Below the pieces are notes generated by a model. That model had not been told where the DNA came from. It did not search any database and saw nothing but the letters and a program-made list of their open reading frames with translations. The translations under genes were made by a program, and so were the position numbers. A stretch of 64,000 nucleotides of DNA from Streptomyces actinomycinicus (GTDB taxonomy: Bacteria > Actinomycetota > Actinomycetes > Streptomycetales > Streptomycetaceae). The stretch is taken from NCBI RefSeq assembly GCF_016741775.1, contig NZ_JAERRK010000025.1, positions 62,001-126,000 of the forward strand, in the 5' to 3' direction. Shown piece after piece: positions 31,132 to 39,618 of the stretch (positions are counted from its first letter, which is position 1; every line of letters begins with the position of its first letter).

Positions 31132-32283
31132 TTGAGTACCACCCGCATCGAGTGGGCCACCCACGTCTGGAACCCGATCTCCGGATGCGACCGCGTGTCC
31201 GACGGCTGCACGAACTGCTACGCCGCCGTGTTCGCCCGCCGGCACCGCGCCATGGCCACCCGCGGCTACCAACGCGATGGCCGCCCGGAGACCTCCGGAC
31301 CCGGCTTCGGTGTCTCCCTTCACGACTGGGCCCTCACCGATCCGCTGCGCTGGCGCACCCGGCGCGAACGCATCTTCGTCAACTCCATGAGCGACGCCTG
31401 GCACCCGGAGGTGCCGGACGAATACCTGGCCGCCCGGTGGACCGTCATGTACTGGACCGGCGCCGACGTCCGCGGCCGCTACGCCCACCACCCCGTCCAG
31501 ACCTACCTCCTCCTCACCAAGCGGCCCCCCAGGATGCGGGCCTGGCTGAAGAAGTGGGCCGACCGCGACACCCGCATCGAGCTGATCAAGGCCGCTGCCG
31601 CCCGCGGCTGGTGCGACCAGGAAGACATCGACAACGCCCCCTTCATGCCCGACCGCCTGGCCTCCGTATGGCTCGGCGTGTCCGTGGAGGACCAGGACAC
31701 CGCGAACACGCGGATACCGCAGCTGATGCAGACCCCCGCCGCCGTACGGTTCGTCTCCGCCGAACCCCTCCTCGGCCCCGTCGACCTCACCCGCTGGTTG
31801 CGCCCCGTCCCCGACTGCGGGCACGCCGGCGCCGACGACGGCTGCTGCACCCACCCCGGAAACCCGACCCCCGAATGCCACCGAGGGGTGCGCTGCCCCC
31901 TCACCGCGGGCGGCCGGTGGCAGGGCCTGGACTGGGTCATCGCCGGAGGCGAAAGCGGCCCCGGCGCCCGCCCCATGCACCCCCGCTGGGTCAGCGACCT
32001 GCGCGTCGCCTGCGAGATCGCCCAGGTCCCCTACTTCTTCAAGCAATGGGGGGAGTGGGCACCGTACGACCCCGCCGCCACCGGACGCGCAGGCGTCGTC
32101 CACGTCGAACCCCAGGGCGGCATCCACGGCTCGGCTGCCGGCGACACGCCGCCCGCCGGATCGGCACGCATGGCCCGGTACGGCAAGAAGCGCGCAGGCC
32201 ACCTCCTCGACGGCGAGCACTACCAGCAGCTCCCCGGCCACTACGACGACCACGACACCCCCAGCGCCCTCGCGATCCACTGA
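31132..32283 (+). CDS. Phage Gp37/Gp68-type (DUF5131) protein
   Basis: 383 residues with the family's opening IEWATHVWNPISGC and the conserved CTNCYA Cys cluster, then FVNSMSDAWHPEVPDEY, YLLLTKRP, WLGVSVEDQDTA and VIAGGESGPGARPM. The Cys-rich N-terminus resembles a radical-SAM-like or metal site, but the biochemical role is unproven. Start is a TTG at 31132 with GGAG 12 nt upstream. Frequent on phages and plasmids. An insertion of about 35 residues with extra Cys/His (CGHAGADDGCCTH) lies before the GGESG motif. Confidence 0.85.
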   Translation: MSTTRIEWATHVWNPISGCDRVSDGCTNCYAAVFARRHRAMATRGYQRDGRPETSGPGFGVSLHDWALTDPLRWRTRRERIFVNSMSDAWHPEVPDEYLAARWTVMYWTGADVRGRYAHHPVQTYLLLTKRPPRMRAWLKKWADRDTRIELIKAAAARGWCDQEDIDNAPFMPDRLASVWLGVSVEDQDTANTRIPQLMQTPAAVRFVSAEPLLGPVDLTRWLRPVPDCGHAGADDGCCTHPGNPTPECHRGVRCPLTAGGRWQGLDWVIAGGESGPGARPMHPRWVSDLRVACEIAQVPYFFKQWGEWAPYDPAATGRAGVVHVEPQGGIHGSAAGDTPPAGSARMARYGKKRAGHLLDGEHYQQLPGHYDDHDTPSALAIH

Positions 32284-32311
32284 ACCGCCCACCCGGACGA
32301 GGAAGTTACGG

Positions 32312-33166
32312 ATGACCACCAGCCCACCAGCCGCCGAGCACGGCCAGCGCCTGCTCGAGCAACTGGAGAGGTTCACCACCCGCGACGACAGCCAGGCCGC
32401 CGTCGGCCGGCGCCTGCTCGCCGACCACCCGGACCTACCGTTGTGCGGATTCGCGATCTCCCACAGCATCGAGCCCGAGCCGGGCAAACCTGAGCACTCC
32501 CTGATCCTGCGGGTCGGCGAGCACAACACCGACGCGATCGCCGCATGGGCGAAGGCCCTCGGCGCTGAGCTGGTCGTCGACGGCGCCCGCCACCGCCTGA
32601 CCACGGTCCTGGACGGCATCGGGATCTGGGCTTCGGCCACGATCCCCGAAGACGAATACGACATGGACGGGGCCGTCTTCACCCCCACCGGCGACGACGT
32701 CAGCGGCACCTACCGGGGCCTGCTCGTCACCGAAATCGGGGAAGACGGCGACCTGCTCATCATCGGCCACCCGCCCGTCCGGGACGTCCTGGCCGCCACG
32801 AGCTCCTACTACCGGCACATTTGCGGCCAGCGCCTGCGCCCGTTCGACGGCCGCGACCTCGCCGACAGCGTCGCCCGCCGCTGGGGCCGCTTCATCGCCT
32901 ACCCCACCCGCCGCGAATGGCAGATCCGCGACGCGTCGGACGACACTCCCGGCGCCCTCCCCATCACCTGGATGTGCGCCCAGGACGGCGACACCCAGGA
33001 CATCGGCGACGTCGAACACTGCCCGACGTGCGGGCGCCCCAGCCGCGGCCTGGCCTACGACCCCGTGAACGGGCAGCGCGTCCACCTCTGCCCCTCACCC
33101 ACTTGCCGGCACCAGTGGCCGGTCGCCGAGTCCTCGTCCCCGACCAGCATGAAAGAGCACGCCTGA
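32312..33166 (+). CDS. Hypothetical protein with C-terminal zinc ribbon
   Basis: 284 residues. The middle is alpha/beta without known motifs; the last 50 residues form a treble-clef-like ribbon (CPTCGRPSRG ... CPSPTCRHQW). ATG 32312; RBS GAGGAAG. Coupled by TGATG with the next gene. Confidence 0.55.
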   Translation: MTTSPPAAEHGQRLLEQLERFTTRDDSQAAVGRRLLADHPDLPLCGFAISHSIEPEPGKPEHSLILRVGEHNTDAIAAWAKALGAELVVDGARHRLTTVLDGIGIWASATIPEDEYDMDGAVFTPTGDDVSGTYRGLLVTEIGEDGDLLIIGHPPVRDVLAATSSYYRHICGQRLRPFDGRDLADSVARRWGRFIAYPTRREWQIRDASDDTPGALPITWMCAQDGDTQDIGDVEHCPTCGRPSRGLAYDPVNGQRVHLCPSPTCRHQWPVAESSSPTSMKEHA

Positions 33167-33405
33167 TGCGGTACGTCGCCACGATTCAGCCTGTCCACCC
33201 CGACAACACGGTGTGCAAGCACCCAGTGACGGACACCGGCGCGCCGAAGGACCACACGTCAACCTGCAGCGGCCGGTCCGGCTACATCGCCCGCTGCAGC
33301 GGCTGCAGCTGGCGCCGCACGAGCAAGACCGAAGCCCAGCTGGAGGACCTCGGCGACTCGCACCTGCGCAGCCACCTCCGCACCGCCGCCCTCGCCACCA
33401 GCTGA
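33166..33405 (+). CDS. Hypothetical small protein with Cys/His motifs
   Basis: 79 residues; VCKHPVTDTG and RCSGCSWRRTSK suggest a small zinc-binding module with a basic surface. ATG 33166 overlaps the upstream TGA. Confidence 0.5.
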   Translation: MRYVATIQPVHPDNTVCKHPVTDTGAPKDHTSTCSGRSGYIARCSGCSWRRTSKTEAQLEDLGDSHLRSHLRTAALATS

Positions 33406-33410
33406 CACTC

Positions 33411-33441
33411 TGCGGCGGCCCTCACCGGCCCGGCCGCCGCA
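33411..33441 (+). terminator. Intercistronic hairpin
   Basis: A 10-bp stem TGCGGCGGCC / GGCCGCCGCA with an 11-nt loop, starting 5 nt after a stop codon and ending 16 nt before the next start. Confidence 0.5.
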
Positions 33442-33457
33442 TCCGGAGGACTTTCAG

Positions 33458-33709
33458 ATGACCGGAATCACCGGCCGCACCTACCTCGAACGCGGCAGCC
33501 CCGTCACCGTGCTCACCGCCTACAACGCCCGCCGCACGCCGGACATCACCGCCCCCTGGCTGCACTTTTCCTGGCCCGGGCGTCGCCCGGCCGCAGGCCC
33601 CCGCAACGTCGCCATCCGCCGCGCCGACGGATCCACCACCGTCCGCCCCTTCCGTGGCCTGACCCGACCCGATCGCCACGACAGCGCCCCCAAGGAGGAA
33701 CACCGATGA
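33458..33709 (+). CDS. Hypothetical protein, 83 aa
   Basis: A small basic protein (ERGSPVTVLTAYNARRTPDI, then RNVAIRRADGSTTVRPFRGL), beta-rich, with ATG 33458 behind GGAGGA. Overlaps the next gene (ATGA). Unrecognised. Confidence 0.5.
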   Translation: MTGITGRTYLERGSPVTVLTAYNARRTPDITAPWLHFSWPGRRPAAGPRNVAIRRADGSTTVRPFRGLTRPDRHDSAPKEEHR

Positions 33710-34281
33710 CCGATCCCAGCACCGACACCGACGCCCCGCCCGCCGTTCCGGCCTGGCTCGCTGCCGCCGAAGCCGCCTACCAGGAACAGCACATCGACAC
33801 CCTGGCCCAGGGACTGCTGCGGGCACGGCGCCACGCCGATCTGATTAACGCCCGCCTCGCCGAGCTCGGCATCGAGCCGATCGAAGCCGCCGGCGTCGAC
33901 GACCGCGGCAACCTCAAGCCCGCCCGGCTCACCGAGCCCGCGTTCGAGCCGCACGCCTACTACGAAGTGCGCGCGGCCTGGAGCGAGGACGACAAGGAAG
34001 TCGAGCTGCACACCGCCGACTGGGAAGAGGACAGCCCGACCTTCGGTCGCGTGTGCCTGCTGAACTCGATCGCCGACGTCGCCGCCGCACGCCGCGAGTG
34101 GCCCAAGTTGCCCGCCCCCAGGCGCGACTACGGCCTCGAGGCTGTCCGCGCGATGGACAGCCTCAACCCCGACCACCTCAACAAGGCCGAGGCCGAAGCG
34201 ATCGCGACTGCCATCAACGGCACCACCGCGGCGCTGCTCCACCTCGCCGACGTCATCGCCCGCACCAATTCCACCGTCTGA
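33706..34281 (+). CDS. Hypothetical protein, 191 aa
   Basis: An acidic helical protein (LLRARRHADLINARLAELGI ... LLHLADVIARTNSTV). AAGGAGG before ATG 33706. It lies directly upstream of the beta clamp gene (12 bp), so the two are probably co-expressed; no family recognised. Confidence 0.6.
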   Translation: MTDPSTDTDAPPAVPAWLAAAEAAYQEQHIDTLAQGLLRARRHADLINARLAELGIEPIEAAGVDDRGNLKPARLTEPAFEPHAYYEVRAAWSEDDKEVELHTADWEEDSPTFGRVCLLNSIADVAAARREWPKLPAPRRDYGLEAVRAMDSLNPDHLNKAEAEAIATAINGTTAALLHLADVIARTNSTV

Positions 34282-34293
34282 ACGGAGAAGCTG

Positions 34294-35448
34294 ATGAAGC
34301 TCAGCATTGCCCACGGCGACCTTGCCGCCGCCGTCGCCGACACCGCCCGGGCCCTACCCGCCAGGCCGCCCGCCCCGGTCCTTGCCGCCCTGAAGCTCGC
34401 CGCAGCCGACGGCACGCTCACCGTGTCCGGCTTCGACTACGAGGTCTCCGGCGAGGCCACCGCGAAGGCCGACGTCACCGAGCCCGGCACCGTCCTGGTC
34501 TCCGGCCGCCTTCTCGCCGACATCACCCGCGTCCTCAAGCCCAAGCAGCCGATCCGCCTGACCCTCGACGGCGCCCGCGTGAACATCACCTCCGGCGCCA
34601 CCCGCTACACCCTGCACACCCTGCCCCTTGGGGAGTACCCGGCCCTGCCCGCGACGGAAGAGCCGACCGGCAGTGTCTTGGGCGCCGACCTCGCCGAAGC
34701 CGTCGCCCAGGTCGCGACCGCCGCCGGCCGCGACGACACACTGCCCGTCCTGACCGGCATCCAGCTCGAGCTCACCGGCGGCAAGCTCACCCTCGCCGCC
34801 ACCGACCGTTACCGCTTCGCCGTGCGCACCGTCGACTGGGCCGCCATCGACACATCCGTGGAAGAGGCCACAGCGCTGCTGCCCGCGAAGTCCCTGACCG
34901 ACACCGTCAAGATGCTCGCCGGCGCCGACCGCATCCACATCACCCTCCCCGGCCAGGCCGGCGTGCTGGGCCTGGCCGATCCGGCCCGCTCCACCACCGC
35001 CCGGACCATCGACGGCCAGCTGCCCCAGTACGGCAAGCTGTGGCCCACCCTCGACAGCATCAACGCGACCGTCATCGTCGACAGCGCCGAGCTGGCCGCC
35101 GCCATCAAACGAGTGGCCCTGGTCGCCGAGGGCAACAAGCCTCTCCAGCTCACCCTCCAGGACGGCGCCCTGTCCCTGCACGCTGGCACCTCCGACGACG
35201 CCCAGGCCGTCGACACCCTCGACGCCGAATACGACAGCGGCGCCCACGACTTCACCATCGCCTTCAACCCCACCTTCCTGCTGGACGGCATCACCGCCCT
35301 CGCCGCGCCCAAGACCGTGCTGTGGATGACCGAGCGGACCAAGCCCGCCGTCCTCACCGGCGCCGACGCCGCCGCCAAGCTCGGCGAGCTCGAGTTCGGA
35401 GGCGACGCCCTGCAGTACCTGCTGATGCCCATCCGGCTCAGCGCCTGA
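34294..35448 (+). CDS. dnaN: DNA polymerase III beta sliding clamp (DnaN paralogue)
   Basis: 384 residues in the three-domain clamp layout: MKLSIAHGDLAAAVADTARALP, TVSGFDYEVSGEATAKA (canonical FDLE region), SGRLLADITRVL in domain 1; LPVLTGIQLEL and LAATDRYRFAVRTVDW in domain 2; and a C-terminal YLLMPIRLS, the usual clamp ending. The hydrophobic pocket for partner peptides appears intact. The chromosomal clamp is encoded next to dnaA, so this is an extra, element-borne clamp; it could serve the DnaE-type polymerase at 60896 or the element's own replication. Confidence 0.9.
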   Translation: MKLSIAHGDLAAAVADTARALPARPPAPVLAALKLAAADGTLTVSGFDYEVSGEATAKADVTEPGTVLVSGRLLADITRVLKPKQPIRLTLDGARVNITSGATRYTLHTLPLGEYPALPATEEPTGSVLGADLAEAVAQVATAAGRDDTLPVLTGIQLELTGGKLTLAATDRYRFAVRTVDWAAIDTSVEEATALLPAKSLTDTVKMLAGADRIHITLPGQAGVLGLADPARSTTARTIDGQLPQYGKLWPTLDSINATVIVDSAELAAAIKRVALVAEGNKPLQLTLQDGALSLHAGTSDDAQAVDTLDAEYDSGAHDFTIAFNPTFLLDGITALAAPKTVLWMTERTKPAVLTGADAAAKLGELEFGGDALQYLLMPIRLSA

Positions 35449-35454
35449 CCCCGC

Positions 35455-35498
35455 CCCGGGGCGGCCGCCAGGTCGCCAACTCAGCCGGCCGCCCCGGG
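35455..35498 (+). ncRNA. Conserved-loop hairpin leader, copy 7
   Basis: A perfect 13-bp stem CCCGGGGCGGCCG / CGGCCGCCCCGGG with the 18-nt loop CCAGGTCGCCAACTCAGC, the cleanest copy. Starts 6 nt after the dnaN stop and ends 38 nt before the next start. Confidence 0.75.
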
Positions 35499-35536
35499 CC
35501 TCCCACCCCAATCACCCTCAAGTAAAGGGACCGCAC

Positions 35537-36208
35537 GTGACCCTGACCAGCCACGCGACGACCAGCACCCGCCCGGGCGCCACCCACCGCGCCTACAACC
35601 CCACCCCGTCCATCCCGCTGCTGATCACCGAACTGGCCCAGGAGGACTTCTGGGCCCGCTACGCCAAAATCCGCGGCGACGCCGAGCACTTCACCCCCGC
35701 CTACCTCGCCGCCCGCGAGACCGCAGCGCTACTGCTTCGCGCCGTGATCGCCGACCTGTTCGCCCTGGCCGACCCGACCAACCCGATCGCGGCCGCCGAC
35801 GCCGCGGCCGCCGCCAACGCCCTCCGCCGCAAGAGTCGGCAGATGCAGCTGCCCGCCGAGGCCGCCCGCGCCTGGCTGCGCGAGGAATACGAAGCCTGGC
35901 GCAACGACGCACCGCACCCCCCGAACTGCCCCGGCCACTGCGGCGGCACCGGCATCGTCATGGAAACCACCACCTGGCAGAACGACGGCGCGCCCGTGTG
36001 GGCTGAGCCCGCCGACTGCCGGCGCGGCGAGGAAGACGACCCGCACTTCGACGACTGCCTCTGCCGTGGCACCGGCCGCCGCTGGAACGCCGAGTACCGC
36101 GAGTACGAGCGGTGCGACCGCTACACCCCCGACCCCGACTGCGCGCAACCGGAACCGCGCGCGGGTGAGGCCTGGAGCGCCGGCCCGTACGGCGAAGAGC
36201 CGTTCTAG
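35537..36208 (+). CDS. Hypothetical protein with Cys-rich DnaJ-like motif
   Basis: 223 residues. N-terminal helical half (LLITELAQEDFWARYAKIRG); C-terminal half with CPGHCGGTGIV and CLCRGTGRRW, reminiscent of the CxxCxGxG zinc repeats of DnaJ-type proteins. GTG start. Possibly a nucleic-acid or protein-folding accessory. Confidence 0.55.
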   Translation: MTLTSHATTSTRPGATHRAYNPTPSIPLLITELAQEDFWARYAKIRGDAEHFTPAYLAARETAALLLRAVIADLFALADPTNPIAAADAAAAANALRRKSRQMQLPAEAARAWLREEYEAWRNDAPHPPNCPGHCGGTGIVMETTTWQNDGAPVWAEPADCRRGEEDDPHFDDCLCRGTGRRWNAEYREYERCDRYTPDPDCAQPEPRAGEAWSAGPYGEEPF

Positions 36209-36233
36209 CCGCCGCACCTCGCCCACCCGCCCC

Positions 36234-36263
36234 GCACCGGGCCGGACACCCCCGGCCCGGTGC
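36234..36263 (+). terminator. Intercistronic hairpin
   Basis: A perfect 12-bp stem GCACCGGGCCGG / CCGGCCCGGTGC with a 6-nt loop, 25 nt after a stop codon and 17 nt before the next start codon. Confidence 0.55.
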
Positions 36264-36280
36264 CATCCCCGGGAGCACCC

Positions 36281-36586
36281 GTGTACCTCGCGCGAACCCT
36301 GTACGCGCTCGCTTGCGACAGCTGCGGCGCCGTCTGCCGACTGCCCGACGAAGACGCCGAGAACGACTACGAACTCCACCTGCCCGAGGAACAGCTGGAC
36401 CCGGCGCTCGCCCGATACATCGAGGCCCAGGGCTGGATCCTCGGCAGCCGCCACCACTGCGCCGCCTGCGCCAACAAGCGCGGCGACCTCCTGATGGAGC
36501 GCCTGGATCTCGAGGCCACCCACGAGCCGCTCTTCGAACTCACCGACCTGCCCAGCCCCGCCGACCGCGACCAGGAGAGCCGATGA
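36281..36586 (+). CDS. Hypothetical zinc-ribbon protein, 101 aa
   Basis: CDSCGAVC near the N-terminus and CAACANKRGD further on make a likely zinc ribbon, with an acidic segment between. Start at GTG 36281 because GGGAG lies 6 nt upstream. ATGA overlap with the next gene. Confidence 0.6.
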   Translation: MYLARTLYALACDSCGAVCRLPDEDAENDYELHLPEEQLDPALARYIEAQGWILGSRHHCAACANKRGDLLMERLDLEATHEPLFELTDLPSPADRDQESR

Positions 36587-37515
36587 CCACGACCCGCAAG
36601 CGCACCCGCGACATCCTGCGCACCGCCGCCCTGTCCTCCTGCGGAACCTACCGCTACCTCCTCGTACGGGAATGGGCGAGAAGCGGACGCACCGCCGTCT
36701 TCGTGCTGCTGAACCCGTCCACCGCCGACGCCGACCGTGACGACGCCACGACCCGCCGCTGCATCAACTACGCACAGGACTGGGGGTGCAGCAGCGTGTG
36801 GATCGTCAACCTCTACGCCTTTCGTGCTCGCCACCCCGCCGACCTGTGGACGGACCGCGACCCGGTCGGTCCCGAGAACGACCGCTTCCTGCGCACCGCG
36901 GCCGCCGTCGCAGCCGACACCGGCGGCCCCCTGGTCGCCGGATGGGGAACGGAGGCCCGCCCCGAGAGGATCTCCGCCGTCCTCAACCTCCCCGGCCTGG
37001 AGATGCCGAGTGCCCTCGCGGTCACCCAGTACGGGCAGCCCCATCACCCGCTCCGGCTGGACGGCGCCCTCACCCCGAAACCGTGGACGCCCCCCGGTAC
37101 CCCGGTCTTCCCCGTGACGACCCGCCGCACCGAGCCGCTCGAGCCGCTCGACGTGGTCCTGAACCGGCCAGGCTTGCCCGACCTCCGGCTCGGCCCGTAC
37201 TACCACCCGCACGTTGCCCGCGGCGTCGCGACCGGCCTGCGCCAGCAGATGCACAGCACCCAGCACGTGCCCGGAACCGTGGTGACGGTGCAGCCGCACC
37301 GCGGCGCCGACCACCTCGAGGCACGGGTGCCCACCGACTCCGCCGTCCTCGCCGACCTAATGGACGACAATCCGCCCGGTGACGGCACCGGCCGCGACTT
37401 CCCCGACTTGTACGCCCGGCTATACGCCCAGGAGGGATACGAGCGCGCCAGCGAGTTGTGGTCCAAGGCATGCAAGGCCTGGGAGTTCTCGCACAGCGGT
37501 GACCTGGACGCGTAA
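36583..37515 (+). CDS. DUF1643-family protein
   Basis: 310 residues. The first 165 residues match DUF1643: YRYLLVREWARSGRTAVFVL, LNPSTADADRDDATTRRC, VWIVNLYAFRARHP, LVAGWGTEARPERI. The family occurs on phages and plasmids and its activity is unknown. The C-terminal extension of about 140 residues is not part of the family and has no recognised motif. It closes the operon segment before promoter P4. Confidence 0.8.
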   Translation: MTTTRKRTRDILRTAALSSCGTYRYLLVREWARSGRTAVFVLLNPSTADADRDDATTRRCINYAQDWGCSSVWIVNLYAFRARHPADLWTDRDPVGPENDRFLRTAAAVAADTGGPLVAGWGTEARPERISAVLNLPGLEMPSALAVTQYGQPHHPLRLDGALTPKPWTPPGTPVFPVTTRRTEPLEPLDVVLNRPGLPDLRLGPYYHPHVARGVATGLRQQMHSTQHVPGTVVTVQPHRGADHLEARVPTDSAVLADLMDDNPPGDGTGRDFPDLYARLYAQEGYERASELWSKACKAWEFSHSGDLDA

Positions 37516-37572
37516 CCCGTCGCTCCGGCCGCCGTGGCCCGCGTGCTTCCCGGCGGCCGAAACACCAAAGCT

Positions 37573-37611
37573 ATGCATATCCTTGAAAGGCATAGTGTGA
37601 GTCTGCATTAT
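37573..37611 (+). promoter_or_regulatory. ATGCAT-box promoter P4
   Basis: CTATGCATA (box 37573-37578), -35 TTGAAA (37583-37588), a GGCATAG half box in the spacer, -10 CATTAT (37606-37611) after 17 nt. AGTCTGCATTATGGAG repeats the end of P2. Confidence 0.7.
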
Positions 37612-37614
37612 GGA

Positions 37615-37660
37615 GTTCGGAGCGGTCGCCAGGTCGCCACTCAAGCCGGCCGCTCCGAAC
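37615..37660 (+). ncRNA. Conserved-loop hairpin leader, copy 8
   Basis: Stem GTTCGGAGCGGTC / GGCCGCTCCGAAC, 12 Watson-Crick pairs and one U-G wobble, with bases quite different from copies 1-7. Loop GCCAGGTCGCCACTCAAGCC. It starts 4 nt after the P4 -10 box and ends 43 nt before the start at 37704. Confidence 0.75.
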
Positions 37661-37703
37661 CCGCACCACTCCCAACCCGCCAAGCATCAGGAGACCTCCC
37701 GAC

Positions 37704-38189
37704 ATGACGGACTCCACCGTCAAGGCCGCCGTGTTCGCCGCGGTGTTCATCGCCCTCTACATCGCTCACAGCGTCGGCGATCACTGGGTGCAAACGTCCT
37801 GCCAAGCCGCCGCCAAGGGGCAGCCCGGATGGACCGGCCGCCTCGCCTGCGGCCGGCACCTCGTCGGCCTGACCATCACCAAGGCGGTCGTGCTCACGCC
37901 TGTCGCCCTGGTCCTCAACCTGCCCGTCACCGTTCTCGGAGTGTTCGTCGGACTCACCCTCGACGCCGCGAGCCACTACTGGGCCGACCGCCGCACGACA
38001 CTGCGCCGCCTCGCCCACTACTGCGGCAAGAGCGAGTTCTACTCCCTCGGCATGCCCGACCATCCCGCGCCCCCCACCACCGCCGAGGGCACCTACGCCC
38101 CCACGCTGGGCACCGGCGCGTACGCACTCGACCAGAGCTGGCACATCCTCTGGCTCGGCATCGCCGCCCTCCTCATCGCCGCGCTGTAA
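37704..38189 (+). CDS. DUF3307-like membrane protein
   Basis: 161 residues with the family's AHSVGDHWVQTSCQAAAKGQ followed by membrane segments (VVLTPVALVLNLPVTVLGVF, ILWLGIAALLIAAL) and a conserved SHYWADRR. Function unknown; common on actinobacterial mobile elements. First gene behind P4. Confidence 0.65.
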   Translation: MTDSTVKAAVFAAVFIALYIAHSVGDHWVQTSCQAAAKGQPGWTGRLACGRHLVGLTITKAVVLTPVALVLNLPVTVLGVFVGLTLDAASHYWADRRTTLRRLAHYCGKSEFYSLGMPDHPAPPTTAEGTYAPTLGTGAYALDQSWHILWLGIAALLIAAL

Positions 38190-38235
38190 CGCGGCCCGGG
38201 ACAACAACCTCACACCGCACCACAGAAGGAAACCC

Positions 38236-38595
38236 GTGAGCAGCACCCCGAACATGACCCTGGACGAGGAAATCGCGGCAGCCGTCGCCATCGTGCGCGT
38301 CGGCCTGGACCGACTGCGCGACGCCGCCACACGCACCGAGGCCCTGGGCCCGCACGTCGCCGTCCTCCGCGCCCTGCGCGACCACCGCAACCCGGACGCC
38401 GGCGTCTGCGCGGCCGTCGCCGACGTCATCGGCACCATCACCGTGTCCATCACCGAGACCGACCACGAGGCCATCGACGACGTCGTCGAACTCCTCAACG
38501 AAGCCCAGGCCTACGCCCAGGACAACACCGGCGAACGCATCGACCGCGCCCTGACCCTTCTCGCCCCCCTCCTGAACAGCGAGGAAAGCCGGTGA
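38236..38595 (+). CDS. Hypothetical protein, 119 aa
   Basis: An acidic all-helical protein (AAAVAIVRVGLDRLRDAATR, EAIDDVVELLNEAQAYAQD). GTG 38236 with GAAGGAAA upstream; overlaps the next gene by GTGA. Unrecognised. Confidence 0.5.
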   Translation: MSSTPNMTLDEEIAAAVAIVRVGLDRLRDAATRTEALGPHVAVLRALRDHRNPDAGVCAAVADVIGTITVSITETDHEAIDDVVELLNEAQAYAQDNTGERIDRALTLLAPLLNSEESR

Positions 38596-39440
38596 ACCGA
38601 CAGACCAGCCACCCGGAACCCGCAGCCAGCCAGCAGAGCAGCACCGTGCAGCTGACCGTCCGCGAGACGACCACCGCGCAGCTCCCGCCCCTTCCCGACC
38701 CGGAGACCTACCGCACGTACTTCGCCAACCCGCACGACTACATGCACGCCCCCCAGGACGCGAAGGCCGGCCACTTCCAGCAGATCGTGCTGGACCTGCG
38801 CACCAAAGACCTGTTCTTCCACGGCGAGGACTGGCGCGTGCCGCGCGAGGCCCAGTCACGCATCCCTGCATCCGGCCTCTTCGCCCCGTTCCACTGGCTG
38901 AACGTCCCAGACATCATCTACTGGGTCATCGACAGCGGGATCCCGGTCGCCGAACGTCCCTACCTCACGGTCGACGAAGGCAACGCCTTCGCGCACCAAC
39001 TGGCCCCCCTCGCCCAGACACTGCTGGACCACCTGCTGCCCGTGCCCGGCACCGACGCCCTGGACTGGTCCGCCGAATCAGCCTCCGCCGGACGGGACAT
39101 CGAGGCCGCGTGCACCCGCTACCAACACCCGCCGAAGGGACGGCGCCCGGAACTCGTGAACATGAGCGAGGCCGTCAAGGCCTGTCCGGAGATCGTCCGG
39201 CCCGAATGGGCGCACTACACCGATGCGAGGCTCGACGACACCGCCGAGTACCTCAACCGGTGCGGCCTCCACCACCACCCGGCCATCGCCCAAGCCCTCG
39301 GCTTCGGACCCCAGACGCCCCGCGCCTCCCTCGTCGGCACCCGCGCGTGGCTCTACCAGAACCGCCGCAACGCCCAGACGCTGCTCGCCTCCCAACTGAA
39401 CACCCCGACCGTCGGCGATGCCGAGGACACCCACTCCTGA
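38592..39440 (+). CDS. Hypothetical protein, 282 aa
   Basis: An alpha/beta protein with aromatic-rich segments (LFAPFHWLNVPDIIYWVIDS, YRTYFANPHDYMHAP). No family recognised. GTG start overlapping the upstream stop codon. Confidence 0.55.
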   Translation: MNRQTSHPEPAASQQSSTVQLTVRETTTAQLPPLPDPETYRTYFANPHDYMHAPQDAKAGHFQQIVLDLRTKDLFFHGEDWRVPREAQSRIPASGLFAPFHWLNVPDIIYWVIDSGIPVAERPYLTVDEGNAFAHQLAPLAQTLLDHLLPVPGTDALDWSAESASAGRDIEAACTRYQHPPKGRRPELVNMSEAVKACPEIVRPEWAHYTDARLDDTAEYLNRCGLHHHPAIAQALGFGPQTPRASLVGTRAWLYQNRRNAQTLLASQLNTPTVGDAEDTHS

Positions 39441-39453
39441 GAGGACACGGGGA

Positions 39454-39618
39454 ATGGACACGCCTCCTGGCGAGTGCAGGCAGTGCTGGCAGCACGCCCA
39501 CGATCCGAGCATCCACCGCCAGCTCGGTCCCCGAGAGGACTGCCCGCAGTGTGTGGATCACATGCTCAACGGTCACGGTTCGCACCTCGTGCCCAAGAAG
39601 GAATCCAGCTGGTGGTGA
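39454..39618 (+). CDS. Small Cys/His protein of the pRL2-8 type
   Basis: 54 residues from ATG 39454 (GAGAGGA upstream). CRQCWQHAHDPSIH and CPQCVDHMLNGH form two Cys pairs with nearby His, a probable zinc fold; I recall similar small proteins named after plasmid pRL2. Function unknown. Confidence 0.6.
   Translation: MDTPPGECRQCWQHAHDPSIHRQLGPREDCPQCVDHMLNGHGSHLVPKKESSWW

Noticed and set aside
34053..35525. 490-codon frame over the clamp gene
   Set aside because: Arg-rich shadow of dnaN in another frame.
21523..37660. Conserved hairpins as integron-type attC sites or CRISPR repeats
   Set aside because: attC sites keep their ends and vary the middle, the opposite of what is seen; spacing of hundreds of bases with genes between excludes a CRISPR array. 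The constant distance to start codons fits a leader better.
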